Shown in pieces: positions 52,625 through 60,768 of a stretch of 64,000 nucleotides of DNA. The stretch covers positions 62,001-126,000 of the forward strand of contig NZ_VKKY01000001.1 in NCBI RefSeq assembly GCF_008271695.1. The letters are read 5' to 3'. Source of the stretch: Rufibacter hautae (GTDB lineage: Bacteria > Bacteroidota > Bacteroidia > Cytophagales > Hymenobacteraceae). The first letter of the stretch is position 1; every line of letters begins with the position of its first letter. Made by a program: the position numbers and the translations under genes. The notes under the pieces are model-generated. The model was not told the origin of the DNA and did no database searches. It saw only the letters and a program-made list of their open reading frames with translations.

Positions 52625-52975
52625 TTACAGCAACTCTTTGGCTGGGTCCCAGAAAAGGTTGTCAAACTCCTGCACCTGGTCGTCTTTGATCTTGATCCCC
52701 TCGCTTTCCAGGTGCGCCTGCATGGCGTCATAAGATTCAAAATGCTGTTTGCCGGTGAGCATGCCGTTGCGGTTGACCACGCGGTACGCCGGAATGCCGT
52801 GCTGCGCATGTGAGGCAATGAGCGCCCAACCCACCATGCGAGCCGAGCCCTTCGCGCCCAGGTAAGACGCAATGGCCCCGTAGGAAGTCACCCGACCTGG
52901 CGGAATCAGTTTCACCACTTCATAGACATCCTGGAAAAAGTTGGTCCTCTTCTCTGAGGCAGCTGTCGTAGGCAT
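52625..52975 (-). CDS. alkyltransferase-like (ATL) DNA-binding protein, MGMT family
   Basis: 116 residues: only the C-terminal DNA-binding domain of O6-alkylguanine transferase (YEVVKLIPPGRVTSYGAIASYLG, ARMVGWALIAS with Arg46, GIPAYRVVNRNGMLTG). Where the active enzyme has PCHRV, this has PAYRV, so Ala63 replaces the acceptor Cys. It cannot transfer alkyl groups; ATL proteins instead flag O6-alkylguanine for nucleotide excision repair. It is first of a two- or three-gene leftward operon with the kinase-like and YihY genes. Confidence 0.9.
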   Translation of the reverse strand: MPTTAASEKRTNFFQDVYEVVKLIPPGRVTSYGAIASYLGAKGSARMVGWALIASHAQHGIPAYRVVNRNGMLTGKQHFESYDAMQAHLESEGIKIKDDQVQEFDNLFWDPAKELL

Positions 52976-52986
52976 AAAGCAATTCA

Positions 52987-53020
52987 GTTTGGGTGGGTTT
53001 TGAAGAAACAGGCCGAAAAC
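52987..53020. repeat. palindromic element, copy 26 (34 bases, degenerate)
   Basis: GTTTGGGTGGGTTTTG and GAAACAGGCCGAAAAC. Upstream of the ATL gene. Confidence 0.45.
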
Positions 53021-53064
53021 GCATTTGCCTATTTTTTTCTGCCGCGCTTTTAAACCTTCCCCTT

Positions 53065-53100
53065 GTTTTTAGGTCTAATTTCTAAAAATAGCCAAAAAAC
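53065..53100. repeat. 36-base palindromic element, copy 27
   Basis: GTTTTTAGGTCTAATTTC and AAAATAGCCAAAAAAC. Forty-five bases from copy 26, the closest pair in the window. Confidence 0.65.
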
Positions 53101-53504
53101 GCGATAAATTTACCAGCTGCATGGTTAGCCGAGAGACTTTGCCTCTGGCCCGGCGGCTAATTGCCCTTTATACCATCCCCCAAACCTGAACCCGGAATGA
53201 CCTGTATGTCCTTTTGTTTTTTGAAAGTCCAGCCTGCTGGCAACTTGCCGCCCGGTAAGCCCCAATCCCCAACAATTGCCGTTTTCGTACCAAACCCATA
53301 AACATTTACGGCAGAATTACTTAAGCATAGTAGCGTCATGCCTGCGTGCCCGGCGGCTCTTGCTTTCACCCAGAGGAACCTACAAGCTACAGGCAATGGT
53401 TATCGTTATCCTACCTGTGGCAGAAATCGGTTCCCTTATTTAAAACAAAACCATAGTAACCACCTGTTTCAATACAAACGAGAGAGTCTAGTACCACCAA
53501 TTCT

Positions 53505-54611
53505 ATGAAAATAAAACACATTGTCTATGCACTGCTTATCCTTGGTTTCGGAGCTTTAGTGTATTACCGCATATCAAGCAACAAAGCCGAAGCGGGGGCC
53601 GGTGGCCCGGGTGGCGGAGGCGGCAGAGGTCCGGGCGGACCAGGTGGCCCCGGAGGCGGAGGCGCCCCGGCCATGCGGGTGAGTGGCATGGTGGCCACGC
53701 CGCAGGAGTTCGCCAACTCGCTTTCCGTGACGGGCTCTATTGAAGCCAACGAGCAGATTGAGGTAAGAGGCCAGGTCTCTGGCTTGGTGCGCGGCATCTA
53801 CTTCCAGGAAGGCAGCAACGTACGCAAAGGCCAGGTGCTGGTGAAAATAGATGATTCTGAGCTGCGCGCCAACCTGGCTCAGGCCCAGACCCGCCAGACG
53901 CTGGCCGCCGAGAACGAAAGACGCGCCCGCCTGCTGCTGGAGAAAGAAGCCATCAGCCGCGAAGAATATGACGTAGCCCGGGCCGAACTCAAAACCGCCC
54001 AGGCGCAGATCCAACTGGTACGCGCGCAGCTGGCCAAAACCTCCATTACGGCGCCCTTCTCCGGTAAAGTGGGGTTAAGAGCCGTTTCTACGGGAAGTTT
54101 CCTGTCTCCTGAGACGGTGGTGACCAACCTGGTAAGCGTCAATCCTATTAAAATCACCTTTGCGGTGCCTGAGAAATACGCCGGCCAGGTAAAGCAGAAC
54201 ACAGAACTGACCTTCACGGTGGCGGGCACGCAGGAGAAATACACCGCCAGGGTGTACGCCATTGAGCCCAGCATTGCCGCTGCCACCCGTACCCTGCAAC
54301 TGCGGGCCCGGGCCAATAACCCCAACGGCACCCTGCTGCCGGGTTCTTTCGCCAACATTCAGCTGCCGCTTACGGTTATACCAGACGCGCTCCTGATCCC
54401 CACCCAGGCGGTGGTTCCGGTGCAGAACGGTAAGAAAGTATTCATCGCCCAAAACGGCAAAGCCAAGGAAGTGATGATTGAGACCAGCACCCGTACCGAG
54501 AAGGACCTATTGGTGACTTCCGGGCTGAGTGCCGGAGATACGGTGTTAACCACCGGGGTGATGTCTTTGAAAGCAGGAAGCCCCGTGAAAGTGGCCCTGA
54601 CCCAAAAATAA
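53505..54611 (+). CDS. RND efflux periplasmic adaptor (HlyD/AcrA family)
   Basis: 368 residues. One N-terminal membrane anchor (about 5-22), then a striking Gly/Pro-rich linker (about 31-54), then the lipoyl/barrel-sandwich half (VRGQVSGLVRGIYFQEGSNVRKGQVLVKID), a short hairpin (LLEKEAISREEYDVARAELKTAQ), the second lipoyl half (ITAPFSGKVGLRAVSTGSFL) and the beta-barrel and proximal domains. It bridges the pump encoded 13 bases downstream and the TolC protein at 57751. Confidence 0.93.
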   Translation: MKIKHIVYALLILGFGALVYYRISSNKAEAGAGGPGGGGGRGPGGPGGPGGGGAPAMRVSGMVATPQEFANSLSVTGSIEANEQIEVRGQVSGLVRGIYFQEGSNVRKGQVLVKIDDSELRANLAQAQTRQTLAAENERRARLLLEKEAISREEYDVARAELKTAQAQIQLVRAQLAKTSITAPFSGKVGLRAVSTGSFLSPETVVTNLVSVNPIKITFAVPEKYAGQVKQNTELTFTVAGTQEKYTARVYAIEPSIAAATRTLQLRARANNPNGTLLPGSFANIQLPLTVIPDALLIPTQAVVPVQNGKKVFIAQNGKAKEVMIETSTRTEKDLLVTSGLSAGDTVLTTGVMSLKAGSPVKVALTQK

Positions 54612-54624
54612 AAACCAATTAAAG

Positions 54625-57600
54625 ATGAGTTTATCCACCACAAGTATAAAACGGCCCGTCTTCACCATCGTGTTGAACCTGCTCCTCATGTTGTTTGGGG
54701 TGATTGGGTACACGTTTCTGGGGATACGGGAATACCCTTCCATTGACCCGGCCATCGTGTCGGTGAGTACCAGTTACTCGGGCGCCAACTCAGACATTAT
54801 TGAGTCGCAGATCACCGAGCCCCTGGAGAAAGCCATCAACTCCATTGACGGTATCCGCAACATTTCCTCGTCCAGTAACCAGGGTAGAAGCAACATCAAC
54901 ATTGAGTTCAACCTGGAGAAAAACCTGGAAGAGGCCGCCAACGACGTGCGCGACAAGGTATCGCAGGCGGTAAGAAGCCTGCCCGAAGACATTGACGCGC
55001 CGCCGGTAGTTTCCAAAGCCGACGCTGACTCTGAGCCGATCATCACCATGACCGTACGCAGCGAGAAAAGAGACGCGCTGCAGCTTTCTGATTTCGCCGA
55101 GAACGTGATTTCCCAGCGCCTTCAAACCATTCCCGGCGTGAGTAGCATCCAGATCTGGGGGCAGAAGCGCTACGCCATGCGTTTATGGCTCGATCCTATG
55201 AAACTGGCCTCTTACGGCTTAACCGTAGCCGATGTGCGCACCGCCCTGAACCGCCAGAACGTGGAGTTGCCTACTGGTAAGGTAAGCGGCCAGAACACCG
55301 AGTTGACGGTCAGAACCCTGGGGAACCTATCTAACGAGCAGCAGTTCAACGACCTCATCATCTCTTCTGAAGGCGAAACCATCACCCGATTCAGTGACAT
55401 CGGCCGGGCCGAACTGGGACCTGAGAACCTGGAAACCAAAATGACGGAATCTGGCGTGCCCATGGTGGGGATGGCCATCATTCCGCAGCCAGGCACGAAC
55501 TACCTGGAAATTGCCGGTAACTTCTATGACCAGTTTGACAAGCTCAAGAAAGAGCTGCCTGAGGACCTGAAGCTGGACATTGCCATGGACAACACCTTGT
55601 TCATTAAGAAATCAGTGACGGAGGTAGCCGAGACCATCCTTATCTCCCTGGTGCTGGTAATTTTGATCATCTACCTGTTCTTCCGGGACTGGGGCATCGC
55701 TTTCCGTCCGTTGATAGACATTCCGGTGTCTTTGATTGCCACGTTCTTCATCATGTACCTGGCCGGTTTCTCCATTAACGTGTTGACTTTGCTGGCCATC
55801 GTGCTGGCGACCGGTCTGGTGGTGGATGACGGTATTGTGGTAACGGAGAACATCTACAAAAAAGTAGAGGAAGGCATGTCGCCTATTGAGGCAGCTATCA
55901 AGGGTTCCAACGAGATCTTTTTGGCGGTTATCTCCATCTCCATCACATTGGCCGCGGTGTTCTTGCCGGTAATCTTCCTGGAAGGTTTCGTGGGTAGGCT
56001 GTTCCGAGAATTTGGGGTAGTGATTGGCGCGGCCGTGTTGATTTCGGCTTTCGTGTCGCTGACCTTGACGCCCATGCTGAACGCGTACCTGATGAAAGGC
56101 GGCGTGCACAAACGCTCTAAGTTCTACGAGTGGACCGAGCCTTTCTTCCAGCGGATGAACTCTGGCTACGCCGAAGCCCTGACCAAATTCATGAAACGGA
56201 AATGGTTGAGCTTCCCTATCATTGTGGTGTGTCTGGGCTTGATTGCCTTGTTCTACAACATCCTGCAGAAAGAAACGGCCCCTTATGATGACCGCAGTAT
56301 GCTCCGGATCATGGCCACAGCTCCCGAGGGTGCTTCCTATGAATACATGGATCGTTTCATGCAGGAATTAACTGCCGTAGTAGAGGATTCGGTGCCCGAG
56401 AAACAAGTGAACCTGGTGATTACCTCGCCTGGTTTCGGGGGTTCTGGATCGGTGAACAGCGGGATGATGCGTCTGGCCCTGAAACCACAGGAAGAACGCG
56501 AACGCTCGCAGAAACAGATCTCCGACCAGCTTTCCAAGGTGGTGCGCCGGTTCCCAGAGGCCAGAACCAACGTGATTCAGCAGCCTACCATCTCGGTGAA
56601 CCGCCGCGGGGGTCAGCCTATCCAATACATTATCCAGGCGCCTAACTTCCAAAAGTTGCAGGAGAAGATTCCGCAGTTCATGGAAGCCGTGAACAACGAC
56701 CCTACGTTTGTGATGGCCGATGTGAACCTGAAATTCAACAAGCCGGAGATCAACATTTCTATTGACCGCGAAAAAGCCCAAAGCTTGGGCGTGTCGGTGA
56801 TTGATGTGGCGCAGACGCTGCAGTTGTCTTTGAGCGGCCAGCGCTTTGGGTACTTTTTGATGAACGGACGCCAATATCAGGTGATGGGCCAATTTGACCG
56901 CCCAGACCGGGACGATCCGATGGACTTGACCTCCCTCTTCGTGCGCAGTTCCACTGACCAATTGATTCAGCTGGACAACCTGGTCACCATGCAGGAGCTC
57001 AGCAGTCCGCCGCAGTTGTACCACAACAACCGGTACTTGTCGGCTACAGTTTCGGCTGGTCTGGCGCCGGGCAAGAGTATCGGGGACGGTATTGAGGCCA
57101 TGGACCGCATCAAAGCACAGGTATTGGATGAGACCTTCTCCACCGACTTAGGCGGGGAGTCCCGTGACTTCGTGGAAAGCGGTTCCAACACCATGTTCGC
57201 TTTCGGGTTGGCCTTGTTGCTGATTTACCTCATCCTTGCCGCTCAGTTCGAGAGCTTCATTGACCCGTTCATCATTATCCTGACGGTGCCTATGGCAGTA
57301 GCCGGGGCTATGCTTTCTTTGTGGTTGTTTGGGCAGACCTGGAACATCTTCAGCCAGATCGGGACGATCATGCTCATCGGGCTGGTGACGAAGAATGGTA
57401 TCCTCATTGTGGAGTTTGCAAACCAATTGCGCGAAGAAGGTAAGTCTAAGATGGACGCCATCATTGAAGCCTCGGAGGCCCGTCTGCGCCCCATCTTGAT
57501 GACCAGTTTGGCCATCGCCCTGGGTGCCTTGCCTATTGCCCTTGCCTTGGGAGCGGCTGCGCAGAGCCGGATTGGTATGGGAGTTGTGATTGTAGGCGGT

Positions 57601-57726
57601 ACTATCTTCTCGCTGGTACTGACCCTGTTCATCATTCCGGCCATCTACTCCATGTGGTCTAAAGAACGCAAACACCATCCGGAGTTTGACCACATTGAAG
57701 AGTACGAGAAAGCGGTGGCCCACTAA
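54625..57726 (+). CDS. RND multidrug efflux pump (AcrB/HAE1 type)
   Basis: 1033 residues, full length. Twelve membrane helices and two large periplasmic loops. The proton-relay helix reads VLATGLVVDDGIVVTENIYK (double Asp, about 401-402), and the second half has TMLIGLVTKNGILIVEFANQLREEGKSK. It starts SLSTTSIKRPVFTIVLNLLLML and keeps IREYPSIDPAIVSVSTSYSGA, the sequence typical of MexB/MdtBC-like pumps. It extrudes lipophilic compounds; the real substrates are unknown. It is the middle gene of a three-gene operon. Confidence 0.95.
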   Translation: MSLSTTSIKRPVFTIVLNLLLMLFGVIGYTFLGIREYPSIDPAIVSVSTSYSGANSDIIESQITEPLEKAINSIDGIRNISSSSNQGRSNINIEFNLEKNLEEAANDVRDKVSQAVRSLPEDIDAPPVVSKADADSEPIITMTVRSEKRDALQLSDFAENVISQRLQTIPGVSSIQIWGQKRYAMRLWLDPMKLASYGLTVADVRTALNRQNVELPTGKVSGQNTELTVRTLGNLSNEQQFNDLIISSEGETITRFSDIGRAELGPENLETKMTESGVPMVGMAIIPQPGTNYLEIAGNFYDQFDKLKKELPEDLKLDIAMDNTLFIKKSVTEVAETILISLVLVILIIYLFFRDWGIAFRPLIDIPVSLIATFFIMYLAGFSINVLTLLAIVLATGLVVDDGIVVTENIYKKVEEGMSPIEAAIKGSNEIFLAVISISITLAAVFLPVIFLEGFVGRLFREFGVVIGAAVLISAFVSLTLTPMLNAYLMKGGVHKRSKFYEWTEPFFQRMNSGYAEALTKFMKRKWLSFPIIVVCLGLIALFYNILQKETAPYDDRSMLRIMATAPEGASYEYMDRFMQELTAVVEDSVPEKQVNLVITSPGFGGSGSVNSGMMRLALKPQEERERSQKQISDQLSKVVRRFPEARTNVIQQPTISVNRRGGQPIQYIIQAPNFQKLQEKIPQFMEAVNNDPTFVMADVNLKFNKPEINISIDREKAQSLGVSVIDVAQTLQLSLSGQRFGYFLMNGRQYQVMGQFDRPDRDDPMDLTSLFVRSSTDQLIQLDNLVTMQELSSPPQLYHNNRYLSATVSAGLAPGKSIGDGIEAMDRIKAQVLDETFSTDLGGESRDFVESGSNTMFAFGLALLLIYLILAAQFESFIDPFIIILTVPMAVAGAMLSLWLFGQTWNIFSQIGTIMLIGLVTKNGILIVEFANQLREEGKSKMDAIIEASEARLRPILMTSLAIALGALPIALALGAAAQSRIGMGVVIVGGTIFSLVLTLFIIPAIYSMWSKERKHHPEFDHIEEYEKAVAH

Positions 57727-57750
57727 TTATTAGATTGAAGAAAATCCTTT

Positions 57751-59070
57751 ATGCTACAATACAGATTCGGGTTCCTGAGCCTTTTCCTGCTCACCTTGCT
57801 CTTCGGGGCGGGTGAGGCCAAGGCCCAGGAACTCCTCACCCTTGAAGATGCCGTAAGAATTGCGCTGGAACGCAACTATGACATCAAACTATCTGCCAAT
57901 GACCGGCGCATTGCCGAGAACAACGTGACCCGCGGCAATGCCGGCATGTTGCCCAACGTAACGGCCAACCTCGCCAACAACCGCACCATCCAGAACAGCA
58001 CCCAAACCCGCTCAGACGGACAGGTGAACGAGGTAAGCTGGGGCCAGGGCTCTACCCTTAACGGTGGCGTGGGCCTGAACTGGACCGTTTTCAACGGCTT
58101 TGCCATGTTTGCCCGCTATGAGCAATTGCAGGAACTGCAGAAACTGGGCGAGACCAACCTGCAGTTGACCATCATCTCGCGGGTGGCCGATGTTATGGGC
58201 ACGTTCTATGAACTGGTGCAGCAACAGCAACAGCTTCGGGCTTATGACACCGCTATCTCCATCTCGCGCCTGCGGGTGAACACCGCCCAGAACCGGTTTG
58301 AGATTGGCAAAGCAGCCCGCCTGGAGGTGCTCAACGCCCAGGTAGACTTCAACACCGATACCACCAACCTCTTGCGCCAGCAGGAACTGTACCGCAACAC
58401 CCAGATCAGGATGAATGAACTGCTGGTGCGCGACGTGAACATCCGCTTCAGCGTGCCAGATGACATCCTGATTGATGACCAGTTGACCCTGGCCGGGCTC
58501 ACCGAGCAGGCCGCGCAGCAGAATCCGTCTTTGAAGGCGGCCGTGCTCAACCGCCGCATTGTGGAACTGGACGCGAAGCAAGTGAGGGCCAACCGGTATC
58601 CGGTCATTGGGGTGAACACGGGGTACAATTTCAACCGAAACCGATCGGCGTTGGGATTCTCCACGCTTTCCACGGGAAACGGCCTCACGTACGGTGTCTC
58701 CGCATCGGTGCCTATTTTCAGTGGGTTTAACCAGCGCCGGAACGAGCAGAACGCCAACATCCAGATCAACAGCGCCCAATTGCAGTACGAGCAGATTAAC
58801 CAGAACATCAATGCCCAGTTGGCGGCCGCGTACCAGACGTATCTCACCAACCTGAGCCTGGTGCGCCTGGAGGACAACAATCGTCGCATTGCGCGCCAGA
58901 ACCTGGACATCACCCTAGAGAAATTCAGATTGGGTAGCATTACCACCGTGGAGGTGCGCGATGCCCAGTTGAACTACGTGAACGCCACGGTGCGGTATAG
59001 CAACGCGCAGTTCCAGGCCAAAATTGGCGAGGTGGCGTTGAAGGAAATCGCCGGCACGCTCAACCTGTAG
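57751..59070 (+). CDS. TolC-family outer-membrane efflux channel
   Basis: 439 residues. Signal peptide ending EAKAQ, then two outer-membrane-efflux repeats: LTLEDAVRIALERNYDIKLSANDRRIAENNVTRGNAGMLPNV and a second starting LAGLTEQAAQQNPSLKAAVLNRRIVELDAKQVRANRYPVIGV. These form half of each coiled-coil and strand set, three chains making the exit duct. It follows the pump by 24 bases and completes the efflux system. A terminator-like palindrome follows. Confidence 0.95.
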   Translation: MLQYRFGFLSLFLLTLLFGAGEAKAQELLTLEDAVRIALERNYDIKLSANDRRIAENNVTRGNAGMLPNVTANLANNRTIQNSTQTRSDGQVNEVSWGQGSTLNGGVGLNWTVFNGFAMFARYEQLQELQKLGETNLQLTIISRVADVMGTFYELVQQQQQLRAYDTAISISRLRVNTAQNRFEIGKAARLEVLNAQVDFNTDTTNLLRQQELYRNTQIRMNELLVRDVNIRFSVPDDILIDDQLTLAGLTEQAAQQNPSLKAAVLNRRIVELDAKQVRANRYPVIGVNTGYNFNRNRSALGFSTLSTGNGLTYGVSASVPIFSGFNQRRNEQNANIQINSAQLQYEQINQNINAQLAAAYQTYLTNLSLVRLEDNNRRIARQNLDITLEKFRLGSITTVEVRDAQLNYVNATVRYSNAQFQAKIGEVALKEIAGTLNL

Positions 59071-59093
59071 GGGCTACTTTTAGTACAGAAAGC

Positions 59094-59129
59094 GTTTCGG
59101 GGCTGTTTCAGGTAAAACAGCCCCGAAAC
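59094..59129. repeat. 36-base palindromic element, copy 28, terminator-like
   Basis: GTTTCGGGGCTGTTT and AAACAGCCCCGAAAC, extended by outer arms AGAAAGC (from 59087) and GCTTTCT (to 59136) and followed by TATTTTT: a terminator for the efflux operon. Confidence 0.93.
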
Positions 59130-59162
59130 GCTTTCTTATTTTTAAGGCATCAGACAACGGCT

Positions 59163-60077
59163 ATGCGAAACAACCTTGCCCTCTCGGCGCGCAACTATTT
59201 TGGGGAGGAAAACCTGGACCGGGTGCACCTGCTCAGGAAAAATACCTCGTGGCTAGAGGCTCAGCTCACCCATCCCGGCACGGTATTTCTCCCGTTCCAG
59301 AACCTTCAGCCTTTCCTTTCGGAGGAGCGCCAGTTGGTGCCGTTCTCAGTGCATGATCTTCAGGTGAAGGGCTTATCTGTTGCGCCCGTGCTGCTGGGCA
59401 TCCGGGAGGAACGCGCCTATTTTGCGGTGGATGTATCAGAAACGAACTATAAACCGCTGGCTATAGGAAACTTTCAGGAGTTACGCGAAGCGACATTGCA
59501 ACTTCCCCGCCCCGACAGTGCTTTGCTGGCGTACGCGAAAGCCATGCTGCATTGGAACAAGCAACACCAGTTTTGCGGCGTCTGCGGCGCCCCTACCCTT
59601 TCCAAAGAAGCCGGGCACATGCGCCAGTGCACCAACGCAGATTGCCAGACCTCCCATTTTCCGCGCACCGATACCGCTGTGATTACCATGGTTACTTGCC
59701 AGGGCAAAGGACTCTTAGCGCGGCAGGCTTCCTGGCCTCAGGGGATGTACGCCTCTATTGCTGGATTTCTGGAGCCCGGCGAGACCCTGGAACATGCCGT
59801 GGCCCGCGAGGTGCAGGAAGAGGTAGGCCTCGTTGCCCATACCGTACAGTACCATTCCTCGCAGCCCTGGCCTTTCCCAGCCTCTATCATGGTAGGCTTT
59901 ACCGCAGAGGTAGAAAGCACCAACCTGCAAATTGATCCGGAAGAAATTGAACAGGCCCGTTGGTTCACCCGCGAGGAATTGAAAGACCTCGTAGCCACTG
60001 GCGAGATCAAACTTCCACCCGCCCTTTCCATCTCCTACAGGTTGATCCAAGATTGGCTTACTAGTGAAGTGGATTGA
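59163..60077 (+). CDS. nudC: NAD(H) pyrophosphatase / NADH-capped RNA decapping Nudix hydrolase
   Basis: 304 residues. An N-terminal beta domain; zinc ribbon with Cys138, Cys141, Cys156 and Cys161 (FCGVCGAP, QCTNADCQTSHFPRTD); then the Nudix box starting at Gly201 (GFLEPGETLEHAVAREVQEE; Arg215, Glu216, Glu219, Glu220). The SQPWPFP motif that marks NudC for NAD is present (SSQPWPFPASIM). It splits NADH to NMNH and AMP and removes NAD caps from RNA. It begins just after the palindrome that ends the efflux operon. Confidence 0.95.
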   Translation: MRNNLALSARNYFGEENLDRVHLLRKNTSWLEAQLTHPGTVFLPFQNLQPFLSEERQLVPFSVHDLQVKGLSVAPVLLGIREERAYFAVDVSETNYKPLAIGNFQELREATLQLPRPDSALLAYAKAMLHWNKQHQFCGVCGAPTLSKEAGHMRQCTNADCQTSHFPRTDTAVITMVTCQGKGLLARQASWPQGMYASIAGFLEPGETLEHAVAREVQEEVGLVAHTVQYHSSQPWPFPASIMVGFTAEVESTNLQIDPEEIEQARWFTREELKDLVATGEIKLPPALSISYRLIQDWLTSEVD

Positions 60078-60156
60078 GGCGACCCAAGAAATAACCGGCT
60101 ATAGGAAGTACCTCAGAAAGGAAACACTTAATCTAAGGCTAGAAAAAACGAACTCC

Positions 60157-60191
60157 GTTCCAGACCTGATTTTAAAAAACAAGCCTGAAAC
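60157..60191. repeat. palindromic element, copy 29 (35 bases), with outer arms
   Basis: GTTCCAGACCTGATTTT and AAAACAAGCCTGAAAC, extended by AACGAACTCC (from about 60147) and GGAGTTCGTT (to about 60201), flanked by A and T runs. It lies between two convergent genes and is a likely bidirectional terminator. Confidence 0.88.
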
Positions 60192-60211
60192 GGAGTTCGT
60201 TTTACGGTGCT

Positions 60212-60730
60212 TTATTGAGCACTCACTGCCTTCATTTGCTCGCGCAGTTGCTTCACGCGGTCTTCAAACAAAGCAGGCGTCTCTTCCTGCACCACCACTT
60301 CTTCAAACAGCTCCATCAGTTCTGGTTCATGCGTAGCACGCGCGGTTTTGCGCACGTCTATATACACGAATTTGGTCCAGAGTACCGCTTTCAGCTTCTC
60401 CTTTTTCTCATCCAGCATGAGGTGTTCTACCAGCATGCTGCTATCCGTGACGTGCCGGATGCTGGTCTGGATGGTCACCAATTCCCGCACCACCGCCGGA
60501 TTCAAATACACAATCTGGTTTTGGCCCACTACCCAGGCCCGGCCGGTCTTCCGGAAGAAAGCGTGGATGTCCAATCCGTAGGCGGCTTCTACCTGGTCTT
60601 CGCGCTCGTTCTGGAAGTAATTCAGGAAGGCGCTGTTGTTCAGGTGCCCGAAGGGATCGCAGTGGTCGAAACGGATGCGGGTCTGGCTTTCCAGTACCTG
60701 GGGCTTGGGAGAATCGGTTTTGGGAATCAT
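60212..60730 (-). CDS. acyl-CoA thioesterase (4HBT hotdog family)
   Basis: 172 residues, cytoplasmic. The hotdog start TRIRFDHCDPFGHLNNSAFLNYFQNERE carries the 4HBT Asp (DPFGHLNN), and GQNQIVYLNPAVVRELVTIQTSI is the next block. Such enzymes split acyl-CoA or acyl-carrier thioesters; the acyl chain is unknown. The C-terminal 35 residues (LMELFEEVVVQEETPALFEDRVKQLREQM) form an extra helix. The TetR gene lies 38 bases upstream in the same direction, probably one operon. Confidence 0.87.
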   Translation of the reverse strand: MIPKTDSPKPQVLESQTRIRFDHCDPFGHLNNSAFLNYFQNEREDQVEAAYGLDIHAFFRKTGRAWVVGQNQIVYLNPAVVRELVTIQTSIRHVTDSSMLVEHLMLDEKKEKLKAVLWTKFVYIDVRKTARATHEPELMELFEEVVVQEETPALFEDRVKQLREQMKAVSAQ

Positions 60731-60768
60731 AGTTTTAAGGGGGTTCAGAAGGTAAATGTTTAGGGAAA

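Larger units (their letters stand above)
52976..53504. other. divergent intergenic region, 529 bases
   Basis: Between the ATL gene and the RND efflux operon. Two degenerate palindromic elements lie near the ATL side (52987-53020, 53065-53100). A minus-strand open frame at 53157-53396 looks spurious. No strong promoter match and no copy of the palindrome seen before the TetR gene at 61380. Confidence 0.5.

Noticed and set aside
51577-52872. Longer 431-residue reading of the kinase-like gene
   Set aside because: Its first 84 residues are an out-of-frame reading of the ATL gene, Arg/Ser/Trp-rich and unlike a protein start. The ATG at 52620 sits 4 bases after the ATL stop.
53157-53396. 79-residue minus-strand frame before the efflux operon
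   Set aside because: No signal peptide, odd composition and no domain; the region is better read as regulatory.
172-60191. The 36-base GTTT...AAAC elements as CRISPR repeats
   Set aside because: Length and ends look like type II CRISPR repeats, but copies are single, spaced kilobases apart, strongly palindromic and variable, with no spacers and no cas genes.
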